Assembly (NCBI RefSeq): GCF_018336975.1
Contig: NZ_CP025572.1
Coordinates: 2,096,595 to 2,160,594, forward strand
Source of the DNA: Marinomonas sp. CT5
GTDB taxonomy: Bacteria > Pseudomonadota > Gammaproteobacteria > Pseudomonadales > Marinomonadaceae
DNA length: 64,000 nt
Direction: 5' to 3'
In this document: positions 19,296 to 26,446 of the stretch, one piece after another
Layout of the letters: the number at the start of each line of letters is the position of its first letter
Numbering within the stretch: the first letter of the stretch is position 1
Notes under the pieces: generated by a model
Told to the model about the DNA's origin: nothing
The model's database searches: none
Seen by the model: only the letters and a program-made list of their open reading frames with translations
Translations under genes and position numbers: made by a program

Positions 19296-19436
19296 GCTTC
19301 TACTATCGAATTAATTCAAAAAAGCGCCGCAACATAGGGAAATGTCCCCAGCGACTGATGAGTCACATTATGTCATAAAATTACAAGATAGCTAAGAGTC
19401 TAAGGGAAACATTGGGGTTTAAAAGGTGAAAGTGGC
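19296..19436. other. Boundary segment between dusA and the island
   Basis: These 141 bases hold the dusA promoter region on the minus strand and the start of the accessory DNA. I see no gene. No repeat of the dusA 5' end, as an attachment-site duplication would give, was found by eye near the far end of the island (22400-23233). Confidence 0.5.
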
Positions 19437-19662
19437 ATGAAAGGAGACTGGTCCATCGACAAAGTCACCGCACGAGGTGACAGCAAAAGCATCACCTATG
19501 CATCAACCATTAACCATCAACCTAACGCCAACAGGCAACCCAAGTTACAACCAACAAATAAGCGATCATGTGATAGAAAGACTCAAGGCTGAATTTGCAC
19601 AGGGCAATACGGACGTTGCCACAAGGGCCGATGGGAGCTTGACGGATAAGAGGGAAAGTTAG
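19437..19662 (+). pseudogene. Frameshifted remnant, possibly the end of a phage tail tape-measure protein
   Basis: Two overlapping short frames look like one protein broken by an insertion. The frame from ATG 19437 gives MKGDWSIDKVTARGDSKS then ITYASTI. The frame ending at 19662 gives INLTPTGNPSYNQQ, then a charged helix IERLKAEFAQGNTD and SLTDKRES. The junction (about 19499-19525) contains three near-identical heptamers, CATCAAC, CATTAAC and CATCAAC. Removing seven bases would join the frames as SITYASTINLTPTGN. A terminal segment of this style is common at the end of phage tape-measure proteins, but that is a weak family call. There is no preserved upstream part, so the gene is a fragment. 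Confidence 0.4.
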
Positions 19663-19754
19663 GTTTTATAATTGTCATTGGTTTGTAAGGTTTTTGCTGG
19701 AGTTAGATGAGGAAGGCATCTAGGATAAATATATATATATAAAAGGAAATACAG

Positions 19755-20504
19755 ATGTTGAATGAAAAGTTATTTGTCTCGCATTTTGTTGGTGAAGATA
19801 TTCCTACTTGGCCATGTCCTAATTGTGGTTCTTACTCATTGTCGTGCACGAAAGATCAATTTCAAAAAAGTTATAAAACCCCCATTGATCCAAATCATCC
19901 AAATTTTGACCCTGAATGGATTGAGTATGTTTTTAGTATGAATTTAAAGTGTTCAGTTGCTAAATGCTCAAGTCATGTCATGTGTGTTGGTAATGGAGGG
20001 GTATCGCAAGAATACCTTCATGATGGTTCGGGTAATTGGGATTGGTTTGATTCATTTGCAGTTACATTTTTTGAACCACCACTACAAATATTTGTACCAC
20101 CAAAAGAGACTCCACTTGATGTTAAAAAATCTCTTAAAACATCCTTTTCTACATTTTTCTCATCGCCAAGCACAAGCCTAACTCATTTACGTTCTTCTCT
20201 AGAGGTGCTTCTTGGTGAAATGGAAGTACCGTCAGTAAATGGAAAAGGGAGATTTTTCAAACTGGAAGAGCGTATTAAATTGCTTCCAGAAGAGTTTCAG
20301 GAAATTATAGAGCCAGCCAACGCTATTCGTTGGCTTGGTAATGATGGTACACACGCAGGTTGTCATGTACGTAAAAATGATGTACTTGATGGATATCGAA
20401 TTTTCGAGCATATACTTAAAGAACTTTATCCTGTACAAAATGCACCTATTGAAGAGTTGGTTAAACGTATCAATGATGCAAAAGGAATTGGTAAGAAAAA
20501 TTGA
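19755..20504 (+). CDS. DUF4145-domain protein with N-terminal zinc ribbon
   Basis: A 249-residue cytoplasmic protein. The N-terminal third has a zinc-ribbon-like set of cysteines: WPCPNCGSYSLSC, then LKCSVAKCSSH. The C-terminal half matches DUF4145: a helix LRSSLEVLLGEM, then RFFKLEERIKLLP, and the family motif AIRWLGNDGTHAG. I recall DUF4145 as one of the all-helical HEPN-related families, often found in defence or toxin loci; the exact activity is unknown. The start has AAAAGGAA seven bases upstream, and an AT-repeat tract (19729-19743) precedes it. Codon use is visibly more A+T-rich than in dusA or talB. It is the first of three plus-strand genes of the island. Confidence 0.75.
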   Translation: MLNEKLFVSHFVGEDIPTWPCPNCGSYSLSCTKDQFQKSYKTPIDPNHPNFDPEWIEYVFSMNLKCSVAKCSSHVMCVGNGGVSQEYLHDGSGNWDWFDSFAVTFFEPPLQIFVPPKETPLDVKKSLKTSFSTFFSSPSTSLTHLRSSLEVLLGEMEVPSVNGKGRFFKLEERIKLLPEEFQEIIEPANAIRWLGNDGTHAGCHVRKNDVLDGYRIFEHILKELYPVQNAPIEELVKRINDAKGIGKKN

Positions 20505-20532
20505 TATTAAAAATTACTTAATAAGGTAGTTT

Positions 20533-20601
20533 ATGAAGTTTGCGCTCGTGGATGAGGTTAGAAAAGAGCCCTTGAATTCTTTAGAAAATCAACGACTCTG
20601 A
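20533..20601 (+). pseudogene. Possible truncated CoiA-like N-terminus (22 codons)
   Basis: A short frame begins MKFALVDEVRKEPL, which resembles the start of the CoiA-like/HNH-associated family (MxFALVxGxRxEA), then stops after 22 codons. No continuation was seen in the next 66 bases. It may be the stump of a deleted gene or chance. A GCGTCA-ATTA-TGACGC hairpin lies at 20624-20639. Confidence 0.25.
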
Positions 20602-20667
20602 TCCCCTTGAATTTATAAAAATCGCGTCAATTATGACGCTCACAAGCTGTAAAGCTTCAGGATTACG

Positions 20668-21330
20668 ATGACAAATCAAAAAGTATATGATTTTTTTAGA
20701 GAGGGTGCTTGGAGTAGCTCATATGCATCACATTATAAGTGTGCTTGGCTATGTCTCTATGAATTTGAGAATATATTGGAAGCTCTCAAAGAGAAAGAAA
20801 TATCCCTTGAGAGTGAGGCAAAGAAAGTTCCCCCCGAGTTTTATAGCGCATTCATAAGACATGAAACGGATAATTTACACACGGATGCATACCGCTCAGC
20901 TACTTCTGCACACATTTATATATGTATGGCGATAGAGGGCTTTATCAATTTCTATGGCGTCAAACGGTTGGGTGAAACATATTACAAGCGTGTTTTAGAG
21001 CGTATTGGAATTACCGAAAAATTGATGTTGTTATATTTAGTTTGTTTTGATTATAAACTTGACCCTAATGAAGGGGTCGTAAAATTAATTAGGCAAGTAT
21101 TTGATCAAAGGAATTCACTGGTTCACCCTAAGACAAAAGAATTTACCTCTAAAAATTCCGACAAGTTTAACTATGTACACCCTTTTGAATTGGAAATTCA
21201 CCTTGCTTTTGAAGTAATGGAAGGTTTTATAAGTGAAATGTGTTCGAGGGATTCTCAAATAAATAAAGAGTTCCATTTTAAGAAACCCAACAAACCAATT
21301 CAGTCGAGTGCTGATGCATTAGCTTATTGA
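20668..21330 (+). CDS. HEPN-like hypothetical protein
   Basis: A 220-residue, mostly helical, cytoplasmic protein that I cannot place in a named family. Residues about 85-100 (SATSAHIYICMAIEGFINFYG) and 140-160 (VKLIRQVFDQRNSLVHPKTK) look like the two core parts of a HEPN domain; RNSLVH fits the R-x4-6-H signature of HEPN ribonucleases or pseudoenzymes. A long helix, EIHLAFEVMEGFISEM, follows. The gene lies between a DUF4145 and a DUF3644 gene on the same strand, 26 bases before the latter. It probably shares a transcript with the downstream gene. The HEPN call rests on the motif and context only. Confidence 0.55.
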   Translation: MTNQKVYDFFREGAWSSSYASHYKCAWLCLYEFENILEALKEKEISLESEAKKVPPEFYSAFIRHETDNLHTDAYRSATSAHIYICMAIEGFINFYGVKRLGETYYKRVLERIGITEKLMLLYLVCFDYKLDPNEGVVKLIRQVFDQRNSLVHPKTKEFTSKNSDKFNYVHPFELEIHLAFEVMEGFISEMCSRDSQINKEFHFKKPNKPIQSSADALAY

Positions 21331-21356
21331 AGCGTTAAATCAACGAAGGGGGTCTA

Positions 21357-22343
21357 ATGAAGTCACGTTCTCGATTAATGCTTGAAAAATCTATCGCTGC
21401 AATGCTGTCAGCAATTGAGATATACAACAAGCCTGACTTTAAATATCGTGAGGAGACATTTTCTGTATTATGCATTAATTCTTGGGAACTACTTTTAAAA
21501 GCTAAAGTTCTTAATCTGGCAAGTAACAAATTAGCTTCACTCTACTCAATGGAGCACAAAACACTTAAAACAGGAAAAAAATCGACTGTTTTAAGTCCCA
21601 AAAAAAACCGTTCTGGAAACCCACTGTCTATTAATATTTTTGAAGCATACAGGGTCACCACCGAGGATTATGGAGTAAAGATAGATAAGGCTGTATTCGA
21701 TAATTTGATTGCTCTTACCGAGATTAGGGATAACTCGATACATTTTGTAAATGATGACTTACTGTTGTCCTTAAAGATTCAAGAGCTAGGCAGTGCATCT
21801 CTTCAAAACTATCTTCATTTAGTATCTTCTTGGTTTGGTGATGTTCTATCAGGATACAATTTTTACCTTATGCCTTTGTCTTTTTTTAGAAATTTCAATG
21901 AGGCACCAGGTGTTTCGCTAAATTCAAGTGAAAAGAAAGTACTGGAATACATTAAAAAGTCAGAAGAGGGATATGATGGCACTGAGGACGTAGGCGATTA
22001 CAACTTAACTCTGAGAATCGATGTAAAGTTTCAGAAGGTTAAAAGTACATCAGGTCTTCCCGTTCAGGTTACGAATGATCCAACAGCGACATCAGTCTTC
22101 CTATCAGAAGAGGATTTTACTGATAAATACCCTTGGGACTACGATATTTTGAGTACTCGTTTATCAAAACGATATTCTGATTTCAAAATGAATGCAAAGT
22201 ATCACAGGTTAAGGAAGCAATTTGAAGGGGATAGGAAATTTGTATACGAACGGCTTCTGAACCCAAATAATCCAAATGGTGGGAAGAAGACTTTTTACAA
22301 CCCGAATATTCAAAAAGAGTTCGACAAACATTATAAAAAGTAA
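21357..22343 (+). CDS. DUF3644-domain (HEPN-like) protein
   Basis: A 328-residue protein whose N-terminal part matches DUF3644: MLEKSIAAMLSAIEIYNKP, YREETFSVLCINSWELLLKA, and the LTEIRDNSIHF motif with an R-x4-H signature typical of HEPN domains. A C-terminal extension of about 130 residues follows, charged and ending in PNIQKEFDKHYKK. The ATG at 21357 follows an AAGGGGG at 21345-21351. DUF3644 proteins are frequent in bacterial accessory regions, and I infer an RNA-targeting or abortive-infection type of role, not a demonstrated one. It is the last gene of the island's three-gene block; a small hairpin follows. Confidence 0.72.
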   Translation: MKSRSRLMLEKSIAAMLSAIEIYNKPDFKYREETFSVLCINSWELLLKAKVLNLASNKLASLYSMEHKTLKTGKKSTVLSPKKNRSGNPLSINIFEAYRVTTEDYGVKIDKAVFDNLIALTEIRDNSIHFVNDDLLLSLKIQELGSASLQNYLHLVSSWFGDVLSGYNFYLMPLSFFRNFNEAPGVSLNSSEKKVLEYIKKSEEGYDGTEDVGDYNLTLRIDVKFQKVKSTSGLPVQVTNDPTATSVFLSEEDFTDKYPWDYDILSTRLSKRYSDFKMNAKYHRLRKQFEGDRKFVYERLLNPNNPNGGKKTFYNPNIQKEFDKHYKK

Positions 22344-22364
22344 GTTAACAAGAGATTGAAGTCT

Positions 22365-22382
22365 ACAAAGTGCTAACTTTGT
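22365..22382 (+). terminator. Weak hairpin after the DUF3644 gene
   Basis: ACAAAGT (22365-22371) pairs with ACTTTGT (22376-22382) around GCTA, followed by a short T-rich stretch. The stem is only 7 bp and A+T-rich, so termination would be inefficient. Confidence 0.4.
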
Positions 22383-22518
22383 TGTTTACTCTTTCCACTC
22401 TCAAACAACTCTTGGTTTACTTTCTTCATTGACCCCACCACAATCTTGATCTAACACTCTTCTTGCATTGGCAAAATCCAGTGTCGGGATTGATCCCCCG
22501 TTCTAACCAAAGCGGCCT

Positions 22519-22542
22519 AAAACACGTACCGCGTGTTTTTTT
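22519..22542 (+). terminator. Small terminator-like hairpin before the C4 element
   Basis: AAAACACG (22519-22526) pairs with CGTGTTTT (22532-22539) around TACCG, and the T-run continues to 22542. It looks like an intrinsic terminator or the 5' hairpin of the adjacent structured RNA. Confidence 0.55.
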
Positions 22543-22670
22543 GTAGCCGAGATTCGGCTTTTATGGTAGGTCTTTGTTGGGCAACCTTCGGGTTGGCCGT
22601 TCCTACGGGCGGTAGTGCGAACCTGATTTAGATCCACCACCTTACTGAGATTCGAACCTCACGAGGTGGT
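22543..22670 (+). ncRNA. C4-type antisense RNA element (phage immunity RNA)
   Basis: A densely structured non-coding stretch. Hairpins: AGCCGA/TCGGCT (22545-22550 with 22554-22559); CAACC-TTCG-GGTTG (22582-22595); GTTC-CTAC ... GTAG-TGC-GAAC (22599-22622); ACCACCT/AGGTGGT (22636-22642 with 22664-22670) enclosing TGAG/CTCA. The primary sequence (CCTTCGGGTTGGCCGTTCCT, then GTAGTGCGAACCTGATTT) is what I remember from the C4 antisense RNA family of phages P1/P7 and many proteobacterial prophages, which represses a downstream antirepressor message. A remnant of an antirepressor-type gene follows, as expected. A covariance-model scan was not possible here. Confidence 0.62.
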
Positions 22671-22695
22671 CAACTTCATACACAGGAGGCCAAAC

Positions 22696-22865
22696 ATGGC
22701 TACGGACATTATTTCAAGCATTGACGCACCCATTGTACAAATCACTAACGATCAAACACTACTACCTCGACTGATCTTGCTAAATTCTTTGGCAAGCATC
22801 ACAGAAACGTTTTACGCAAAATAGTACTGCCTGGAGTTTGGGGTCAGATGAAAAATAGCGCCTAG
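22696..22865 (+). pseudogene. Frameshifted Rha-type phage regulator (antirepressor) remnant
   Basis: AGGAGG at 22684-22689 precedes ATG 22696. The first frame reads MATDIISSIDAPIVQITNDQT and then goes off-family. From about 22758 the next frame gives TTTSTDLAKFFGKHHRNVLR, which continues the Rha (pRha/phage regulatory) N-terminal domain exactly where the first frame leaves it. A single missing base near 22757 explains the break. The shifted frame stops at 22865, soon after the domain start, so the gene is both frameshifted and truncated. It lies directly behind a C4-type RNA, the usual antirepressor context. Confidence 0.7.
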
Positions 22866-23092
22866 TCTTCATCTACTCCAAACATCTCCGTGAGCAAAAC
22901 CAACCACAGACAACCTAGCACTAGCGGAAACAGACAGCTATATCCTCCAAAATAAGGCAACTGCTCAACAACAACGTCAAATCCATGCAGATACAAAGTG
23001 ATCCCGTTGCCCTTTTATCTAAAGAAGTGATCGAAATGATTCAAGCTATCTGCATTATTCTAGAAGTTCTGGGCCAGATAAATAATCCTTAG
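22866..23092 (+). pseudogene. Possible further broken phage reading frame
   Basis: No intact gene is present. One frame (to a stop at 22999) reads DSYILQNKATAQQQRQIHADT. A second frame, overlapping from ATG 22985 and ending at 23092, reads SDPVALLSKEVIEMIQ and ends in LGQINNP. A one-base shift at about 22996 would join them as a single helical segment. This resembles a decayed continuation of a phage gene, but the family is not recognised and chance cannot be excluded. Confidence 0.3.
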
Positions 23093-23121
23093 CTTCTTGA
23101 AATAATCAAACCAAACATCTC

Positions 23122-23149
23122 AAGCCCATCCCTGCGATGGGCTTTTTCG
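23122..23149 (+). terminator. Intrinsic terminator at island end
   Basis: AAGCCCATC (23122-23130) pairs with GATGGGCTT (23136-23144) around CCTGC, followed by TTT. It probably ends transcripts from the island before soxR. Confidence 0.85.
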
Positions 23150-23257
23150 TTTCTGTTTTCTATTCTTTCTAAGGGGTATTAATGTCTTTCGGAAGTTTGA
23201 GATAGGCGTTTAGACTGTTATCTTCATGATAGATTGAGTGAAGGTGGTAAGTATCAA

Positions 23258-23707
23258 ATGCAAAAAAAATTTATTCCAGAATGGATATCGGTGGGTGTGT
23301 TAAGTGAAAGGACTGGGGTGTCTGTGTCAGCTTTGCATTTTTATGAAAGGAAAGGGTTGATAAAGAGTCAAAGAAATACATCCAATCACCGGCAATATCC
23401 AAAACATGTTATTCGTATAGTCTCTCTGATTCAGGTTGCTCAGCGAACAGGGTTTTCATTGGAAGACATCTTGTTGGAGTTTGAAGAGTTGCCAAATCGA
23501 ACTCGTGTCACTCTTGAGGATTGGGAAGCATTGGGGTTGAGGTGGCAAAAAGAGTTGGATAGGAAGATTACTCAATTAACGGAGCTAAAAAGCATGATGA
23601 CCGATTGTATTGGTTGCGGTTGTCTTTCCCTTGAAAGGTGTAAGCTTCTTAATCCGCATGACGAATTGGCTGAAAAAGGGTCAGGACCAAGGCTTATGAC
23701 GGAATAA
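23258..23707 (+). CDS. soxR: Redox-sensitive regulator SoxR
   Basis: A 149-residue MerR-family regulator that senses redox-cycling compounds through a [2Fe-2S] cluster. The winged helix reads WISVGVLSERTGVSVSALHFYERKGL. The cluster motif C-x2-C-x-C-x5-C is intact as CIGCGCLSLERC, and NPHDELAEKGSGPR is the standard SoxR end. The frame extends to a TTG at 23234, but ATG 23258 with AAGGTGG ten bases upstream gives the usual length. No soxS is adjacent, as expected outside enterobacteria, and no SoxR-box dyad was recognised in the 100 bases upstream. Confidence 0.92.
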   Translation: MQKKFIPEWISVGVLSERTGVSVSALHFYERKGLIKSQRNTSNHRQYPKHVIRIVSLIQVAQRTGFSLEDILLEFEELPNRTRVTLEDWEALGLRWQKELDRKITQLTELKSMMTDCIGCGCLSLERCKLLNPHDELAEKGSGPRLMTE

Positions 23708-23885
23708 AAGCAATCGTCTTGTTAGGCTTATTTCTTCTCCAATATGTCTTTAATTTTTTAAATTGCAGGATGGCTGCTGAGTCCAGCAAGCCCCATGAGC
23801 CATTCTTTGACGCAGTGGTTTAAGAAGAGGGGATAAGTCGCTATATTGAAGAAAAATCAAAGTCATGGACAGGTCTTGAACTAAC

Positions 23886-24665
23886 CTACATTTGTTTGAA
23901 TAAATGCGCGTTATTTCGACTTACTGGTAATATTCTATCAATTCCTTTGAGTAAAACGTTTAAGTAACCGTTCTCGTCTTTGACCACTTGTTTTATATGA
24001 CTAACCTGAATGATAACTGAGCGATGAATGCGCCAGAACTCATTAGGGTCTAGCTCTTCTAACAATTGTTTGATCGATTTTTTAATTAAAAAGTTACCTT
24101 GTTCAGTCACTACCGTGGTGTATTTATCCTCCGCAATGAAGCAGCTCACATCACTGACTTTAATGACATGGATACCATTTCCCTGAGAAGCATTAATCCA
24201 TTGTAGTGACTGATGTGTATGTTGGGGGAGTAATTTAGTCAATTGTTTGGCGTCAAGTTCATATTTGACTGTTGTTTGCGAACGTTTCTTTAATCGCTGA
24301 ATGCACTCTAGTAAACGCTTTTCATCTACAGGCTTTAATAAATAATCCAAAGCTTCATGTTCGAACGCAGCGACCGCATGTTCATCATATGCGGTAACAA
24401 ATACCAGATTACCACTATAGCTCGATTCACGAAGTGCTTTGGCCGTTTCAATCCCGCTAATTCCGGGCATTTTTATGTCCATAAAAATAGTGTGAATATT
24501 AAGTTCATTCGCGACATTCAACGCTTCTACGCCGGAGCCAACCGCGATAGTTTGGTCAATATCTTCCCAAAGTTCTTGCAATAGCTTCTGTAGGTGAAAA
24601 CGTAATAATGGTTCATCATCTACCACCATAACATGTACCAAATTTTCTGATTTAGTGTCCGGCAT
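23886..24665 (-). CDS. LytTR-family response regulator
   Basis: A 259-residue response regulator. The receiver domain (about residues 10-125) shows VMVVDDEPLLRF, the phosphorylated Asp in TIFMDIKMPGISG and the VTAYDEHAV switch region. The C-terminal LytTR DNA-binding domain (about 155-255) shows ISCF-like strands, TTVVTEQGNFLIKKSIKQLLEEL and the WRIHRSVIIQVSHIKQV motif. The start overlaps the end of the kinase gene by 14 bases, so the two are translationally coupled partners. The target is unknown; autoregulation of this four-gene cassette is plausible. LytTR direct repeats were not identified by eye upstream of the cassette. Confidence 0.88.
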   Translation of the reverse strand: MPDTKSENLVHVMVVDDEPLLRFHLQKLLQELWEDIDQTIAVGSGVEALNVANELNIHTIFMDIKMPGISGIETAKALRESSYSGNLVFVTAYDEHAVAAFEHEALDYLLKPVDEKRLLECIQRLKKRSQTTVKYELDAKQLTKLLPQHTHQSLQWINASQGNGIHVIKVSDVSCFIAEDKYTTVVTEQGNFLIKKSIKQLLEELDPNEFWRIHRSVIIQVSHIKQVVKDENGYLNVLLKGIDRILPVSRNNAHLFKQM

Positions 24666-25761
24666 TTCCCATTCCTAACATGGCAGAAGGTTGCAAGTTT
24701 AATGGCCAACTAAGTTGAACTTGGCAACCTGAAATCTGTTTCTGTTCATTTAATACATTATTGATCTCAAAACGAGCGTGCTCCCCATAAATCAAGAGCA
24801 GCCTTTGGCGAATATTTTTTAAAGCTATACCATGCTTATTGTCTGTGGTATCGGATTCTTGCCAGTTCGGTTTTAATCCAGCACCCGTATCACGAATGGA
24901 GACATAGCAGTTTTCATCATCAATACGCACAGAGACGGCAATGAATCCTCCTTCTAAACTCGGTTCAATGCCGTGAACAATCGCATTTTCAACCAATGGT
25001 TGTAGTAGGAATGGAGGGCACTCGGCTTTTTCTATAGCTCCTAGTTTTTGTATTTGAAAATTTAGCCTATCCCCCATTCGCACCTTTTGAATAGATAGAT
25101 ACGCGGCGACTAGGTCCAATTCTTCAACTAATTTAATACGCGGCTGTTTTATCTTGCTCATAGAAACTCTTAGCAAGCTGGTTAAATCGTCTAGCATGCG
25201 TTTGGCATCATTAGGTCGAATGTCAATTAAGACCTGAATGTTAGCAAGCGTATTGAATAGAAAATGCGGCTCAATTTGAGATTGCAGCATTTGGTAATTA
25301 GATTCTGCCAGTTGTTTTTCTTGCATGAGCGCTTTCATTTTCTGCTCTTGCAGCTCTTGCTCTTTTCGACTGAGTCTATGAGCATTATAAAAAATGTAAG
25401 TTACCAGCATGCTAAAAAGCACTTTCAAAAGCAGGTCTGACCAAGACGCATTCAGCACAGCATCAACGGAGTCATAAACTTGGTATAGTAAATAGCACAT
25501 ACCAATAATAACGCCGCCTAAGTAGCCTAATATTGTCGCCTTAAGGATAGATAACTTATCTTTTAAGTAATAAAGACTCAGCCGAATACAGGAAAAACAG
25601 GCTGCACCAAATACCAAAGATATTTGCAAGGTCATCCAGAACTCACCCGCTTTGGTGATCCAAATAACCACGGCAATCAAGGTACAATAAATCAGTACGG
25701 TTAAAGTGTCTTTGAGTAATTCATGACGATGCCAAAACGTCTTAAAAGGAAGTTTATGCAT
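24652..25761 (-). CDS. LytS-like sensor histidine kinase
   Basis: A 369-residue membrane kinase. Four or five hydrophobic helices occupy residues 15-140, then a coiled-coil linker rich in Glu, Gln and Lys. The His_kinase (PF06580) dimerisation motif is QSQIEPHFLFNTLANIQ, with the phospho-accepting histidine in PHFLFN. The ATPase part shows NAIVHGIEPS, a D-x-G box in IRDTGAGL and a G-rich HGIALKNIRQRL. It overlaps the upstream membrane-protein gene by eight bases and the regulator by 14. The short sensing loops suggest signal detection within the membrane, possibly with the neighbouring membrane protein. Confidence 0.87.
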   Translation of the reverse strand: MHKLPFKTFWHRHELLKDTLTVLIYCTLIAVVIWITKAGEFWMTLQISLVFGAACFSCIRLSLYYLKDKLSILKATILGYLGGVIIGMCYLLYQVYDSVDAVLNASWSDLLLKVLFSMLVTYIFYNAHRLSRKEQELQEQKMKALMQEKQLAESNYQMLQSQIEPHFLFNTLANIQVLIDIRPNDAKRMLDDLTSLLRVSMSKIKQPRIKLVEELDLVAAYLSIQKVRMGDRLNFQIQKLGAIEKAECPPFLLQPLVENAIVHGIEPSLEGGFIAVSVRIDDENCYVSIRDTGAGLKPNWQESDTTDNKHGIALKNIRQRLLLIYGEHARFEINNVLNEQKQISGCQVQLSWPLNLQPSAMLGMGNAGH

Positions 25762-26443
25762 AAGCTATTTCTCGTTTGTATTTAACTAACTTATAACTGC
25801 CCATCACGAAAAACCATAGCATGCACCCAACCCCAAAAATGCCTCCCAAATACTCTAACATAGGTGCGGCTGTTAACACTCCTACACAGCCAAACACAAG
25901 AGCGATACTTCTTAATAAAGGCGCAAGTGAGCAATGTGTATTCAAACTGAGCCCCATTGCAATCAACCAAAGGCCACCAACAATTTCATTACCACCACCC
26001 ATACCATTAATCAGCATTTGTAGGTTGTACCATTGCGAAATAGCCAGTTCTTGATGTTGACCCATAAGCTCCAGAATCATATGAGTCCCCACGTTGGCTA
26101 ACATACCCGTAACAATGGTAATACCAGCCCAGAGATACCCTAAAATTAAGGCAAAGGACCGAAAAAAACCTGTTACTAGGTGTGTTTTTATACTGATTTG
26201 AAAGCCAATTAATGCCAAACCAAATAGAATATAAATAACAAAGTACCATACATAAAGTAAGGTTGAATAAGAGGCTATAAATTCCAACTGAGGTAGGACG
26301 GCTTGTGCAGTATCCCCATATGATACATACGAAAGTAAGGCTACATAAACAATCATTCCCACTAGAAAGCTAAGCCCAGCTATCCAACTTGTTGTGCCGG
26401 TTAATAAGTTATTTTTCATCTTGGTGCGCCTATTGTTATTCAT
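25754..26443 (-). CDS. Multi-span membrane protein of unknown function
   Basis: A 229-residue protein with about six predicted membrane helices (for example GLSFLVGMIVYVALLSYV, LLYVWYFVIYILFGLALIGF and GGIFGVGCMLWFFVMGSY). I do not recognise a family with confidence; it may belong to the DUF4386-like group of integral membrane proteins. The start at 26443 lies three bases after the stop of the mipA-like gene, without a clear ribosome-binding site. Coupling is therefore likely; ATG 26419 is an alternative. The overlap with the kinase gene suggests it takes part in the same signalling system, perhaps as accessory sensor or output. Confidence 0.7.
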   Translation of the reverse strand: MNNNRRTKMKNNLLTGTTSWIAGLSFLVGMIVYVALLSYVSYGDTAQAVLPQLEFIASYSTLLYVWYFVIYILFGLALIGFQISIKTHLVTGFFRSFALILGYLWAGITIVTGMLANVGTHMILELMGQHQELAISQWYNLQMLINGMGGGNEIVGGLWLIAMGLSLNTHCSLAPLLRSIALVFGCVGVLTAAPMLEYLGGIFGVGCMLWFFVMGSYKLVKYKREIAYA

Positions 26444-26446
26444 TGT

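Noticed and set aside
19296..23233. Direct repeat of the dusA 5' end as an attachment-site duplication
   Set aside because: No copy of the AATGATGGATTGG stretch or its complement was found by eye at the right edge of the island, and no integrase is present.
23158..23257. SoxR box upstream of soxR
   Set aside because: No CCTCAAG-type dyad with a 19-20 base spacer could be found.
23708..23885. Frames between soxR and the LytTR gene, including a segment reading ISRYIEEKSKSWTG near 23835
   Set aside because: The frame is broken and short, and the resemblance to known proteins is too vague to call a pseudogene.
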